Of a stretch of 64,000 nucleotides of DNA, positions 62,510-64,000 are shown piece by piece. The translations under genes were made by a program, and so were the position numbers. The notes beneath the pieces are model-generated. The model did no database searches and was not told the DNA's origin. It saw nothing but the letters and a program-made list of their open reading frames with translations. The number at the start of each line of letters is the position of its first letter. The stretch's first letter is position 1. The DNA lies in contig JAXMEQ010000002.1 in NCBI GenBank assembly GCA_046348225.1, forward strand, positions 62,001-126,000, in the 5' to 3' direction. This stretch comes from JAXMEQ01 sp046348225. GTDB taxonomy: Bacteria; Pseudomonadota; Gammaproteobacteria; Burkholderiales; Burkholderiaceae_C.

Positions 62510-64000
62510 ATGAAAACACTGAGCGGGCTGGACGCCACCTTCCTCTACCTTGAAACACCCGAGACGCCCATGCATGTGGGCTCGCTGCACCTGTATGAGC
62601 TGCCACGCGGCTTCCGGGGCAGCTTTCGCAACGCGGTGCAGGCGCACATTGCCAAACGCATGCACCTGGCGCCGATCTTTCACCGGCGGCTGGCCTTCAT
62701 GCCGCTGGACCTGGGGCACCCGGCCTGGGTCGAGGCCGACGCGGTGGACCTGGACCATCACATCCGCAAGGCCCGTGGTGGCAGGCTCACGGTGCAGCAG
62801 GTGCAGGCCGAGGCCGCACGGCTGCATGGCGTGCTGATCGACCGCAGCCGGCCGCTGTGGGAGTTCCACATCTTCGAAAATGTGGCCCCGCCCGACGGCA
62901 TGGCCGTGCAGGGCAAGCTGGTGGCGTTCTATTCCAAGGTGCACCACGCGGCACTGGACGGCAAGGGCGGCACGGTGCTGGCCAATGCCATCCTCGACCT
63001 CAGCGCCACCCCGCGCGAGGTGCCGCCACCCGACCCGGCACGGCGCCGCCGCACCGCGGGCGACCTGAAGATCGGCGAAATGATTGGCGCCATCTTCAGC
63101 AATTCGCTCACGCAGTACGCCAAGCTGGCCCGCGCCCTGCCCTCGGCCGCCAGTTCCATCGGCGGCACCATGGCGCGCCAGTCGGTCAAGGGTGGCGGCA
63201 CAGGGCTCACCGGCCTGCGGCCGCGTTCGCCCATTGCGCTGGCGCCGCGCACGATGTTCAACACCGGCATCACGCCCGAGCGGGTGTTCGCCACCGCCAG
63301 CCTGCCGTTTGCGGAATGCAAAGCCATGGCCAAAGCCGTGGGCGGCTCATTCAACGACATCGTGCTGTGGCTGTGTTCCACGGCGCTGCGCAGCTACCTG
63401 GCGCAGCACGGCAGCATCCCGCGCAAACCGCTGATCGCGGCCATGCCAGTTAGCCTGCGCGAGGAGAACAACAAGGAACTGAACAACCAGGCCTCCATGA
63501 GCCTGGTGGACCTGGGCACCCAGTACGCCCACCCCATGAAGCGCATGAACGCCATCATGGCGTCGACGGCCAAGGTGAAGCAGGCGCTGGTCAGCCTCAA
63601 GAGCGTGTTGCCCACCGACTACCCCTCGTTGCTGGCGCCCTGGATCGTGGGCAAGGCGGCCCGCGCCGCGCTCAAGACCTACGGCAGGTCGGGCTTCGCC
63701 GAGCGGCTGCCGATGGTGGCCAACCTCGCCATCAGCAACGTGCCCGGGCCCCAGGTGCCGCTGTACCTGGCCGGCGCGCGCATGCTGACGTTCCACCCAC
63801 TGTCCATCGTGATGCACGGGCTGGCGTTGAACATCACCATCCAGACCTATGCCGGCAGCGTGGACTTCGGCGTGATTGCCGACCGGCAGGCGGTGCCGCA
63901 AGTGCAGGACCTCGCCGACGCCCTGGTGGCCGCGTTTGAAGAAGCCCGAAAGTTGTACGCGCTGGCGCCGCCCTCGGTAGTAACCACTACAGGCCCCGTC
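62510..64000 (+). CDS. Wax ester synthase/diacylglycerol acyltransferase (WS/DGAT), partial at the 3' end
   Basis: An open frame of 497 codons runs off the right edge. It begins MKTLSGLDATFLYLETPETP and has the catalytic HHxxxDG motif as HHAALDG (145-151) in FYSKVHHAALDGKGG, then the family stretches GGSFNDIVLWLCSTALRSYL, NNQASMSLVDLGT and ANLAISNVPGPQVPLYLAGA. Such enzymes join fatty alcohols or diacylglycerol with acyl-CoA to form storage lipid at the inner membrane. GGAG (62499-62502) lies 7 bases before the ATG. At 497 codons it is near full length (the family is often about 450-550), so little is missing. Confidence 0.92.
   Translation, partial: MKTLSGLDATFLYLETPETPMHVGSLHLYELPRGFRGSFRNAVQAHIAKRMHLAPIFHRRLAFMPLDLGHPAWVEADAVDLDHHIRKARGGRLTVQQVQAEAARLHGVLIDRSRPLWEFHIFENVAPPDGMAVQGKLVAFYSKVHHAALDGKGGTVLANAILDLSATPREVPPPDPARRRRTAGDLKIGEMIGAIFSNSLTQYAKLARALPSAASSIGGTMARQSVKGGGTGLTGLRPRSPIALAPRTMFNTGITPERVFATASLPFAECKAMAKAVGGSFNDIVLWLCSTALRSYLAQHGSIPRKPLIAAMPVSLREENNKELNNQASMSLVDLGTQYAHPMKRMNAIMASTAKVKQALVSLKSVLPTDYPSLLAPWIVGKAARAALKTYGRSGFAERLPMVANLAISNVPGPQVPLYLAGARMLTFHPLSIVMHGLALNITIQTYAGSVDFGVIADRQAVPQVQDLADALVAAFEEARKLYALAPPSVVTTTGPV

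Noticed and set aside
1..64000. CRISPR array, prophage, complete insertion sequence, rRNA or replication origin
   Set aside because: No regularly spaced repeats, phage structural genes, transposase, rRNA or DnaA-box cluster were seen.

Overview
The window reads as a piece of the main chromosome of a high-GC betaproteobacterium, most likely a member of the Comamonadaceae (Polaromonas/Rhodoferax/Acidovorax/Variovorax-like). The basis is gene order and protein type (ilvB-ilvN-ilvC-pssA-leuA; sigma factor-DUF3619-DUF3106-RDD; a cysI-DUF934-cysH-cysD-cysN cluster; hydrolase-sbp-cysTWA) plus a short dispersed repeat of the kind I associate with this family. Nothing suggests a plasmid, and no prophage, complete insertion sequence, CRISPR array, rRNA or replication origin is visible. 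The two edges cut a YejA-like binding-protein gene (left) and a wax ester synthase/DGAT gene (right; it is open to the edge).

Layout. 0-11 kb: fabI, a PLP decarboxylase, nfeD + SPFH protein, tRNA-Ser, a LivK-type binding protein, holC and pepA facing lptF-lptG, and a CbiX-type chelatase. 11-15 kb: cysB, then an aminotransferase gene whose 3' end is duplicated around a degenerate, AT-rich insert. 15-22 kb: hrpA, a membrane protein with a degenerate GGDEF domain, argA, dsbB. 22-30 kb: sulfate uptake (hydrolase-sbp-cysT-cysW-cysA, a second sulfate-binding protein), LysR/DM13/azoR and yggX. 30-40 kb: a lone MnmC2-like oxidase, a response regulator, then sulfate assimilation (tauE-type permease, cysI, DUF934, APS-type cysH, cysD, cysN), a 7Fe ferredoxin and its NADP reductase. 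40-42.4 kb: a TPP riboswitch in front of a TonB-dependent receptor, then tRNA-Asn. 42.4-45.9 kb: a small AT-richer accessory patch with small secreted proteins, a decayed zinc-ribbon gene, a NYN-domain protein and a lipoprotein. 46-64 kb: aat-bpt, an IclR regulator, pbpG, leuA with a leucine leader/attenuator, pssA, ilvC, ilvN, ilvB, sigma factor block, dgkA, a LOG-family protein, a P-II protein, nadE, a GNAT-like protein and the WS/DGAT gene.

How it works together. About a third of the window serves sulfur: CysB, sulfate import, ATP sulfurylase (CysDN), an APS-type reductase (CysH) and siroheme sulfite reductase (CysI). The hydrolase-sbp-cysTWA and tauE-cysI... operons, although about 6 kb apart and on opposite strands, share one promoter layout at exact spacing, which suggests common control. 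A second theme is branched-chain amino acid synthesis (ilvBNC, leuA) with an apparent leucine attenuator.

The most unusual feature is a dispersed repeat of about 60 bp with a palindromic head. Ten clear copies and one doubtful copy occur here. Five sit in frame inside genes, one supplies the start of a gene, one supplies the nested stop codons of two convergent genes, and two form identical hairpins between convergent genes.
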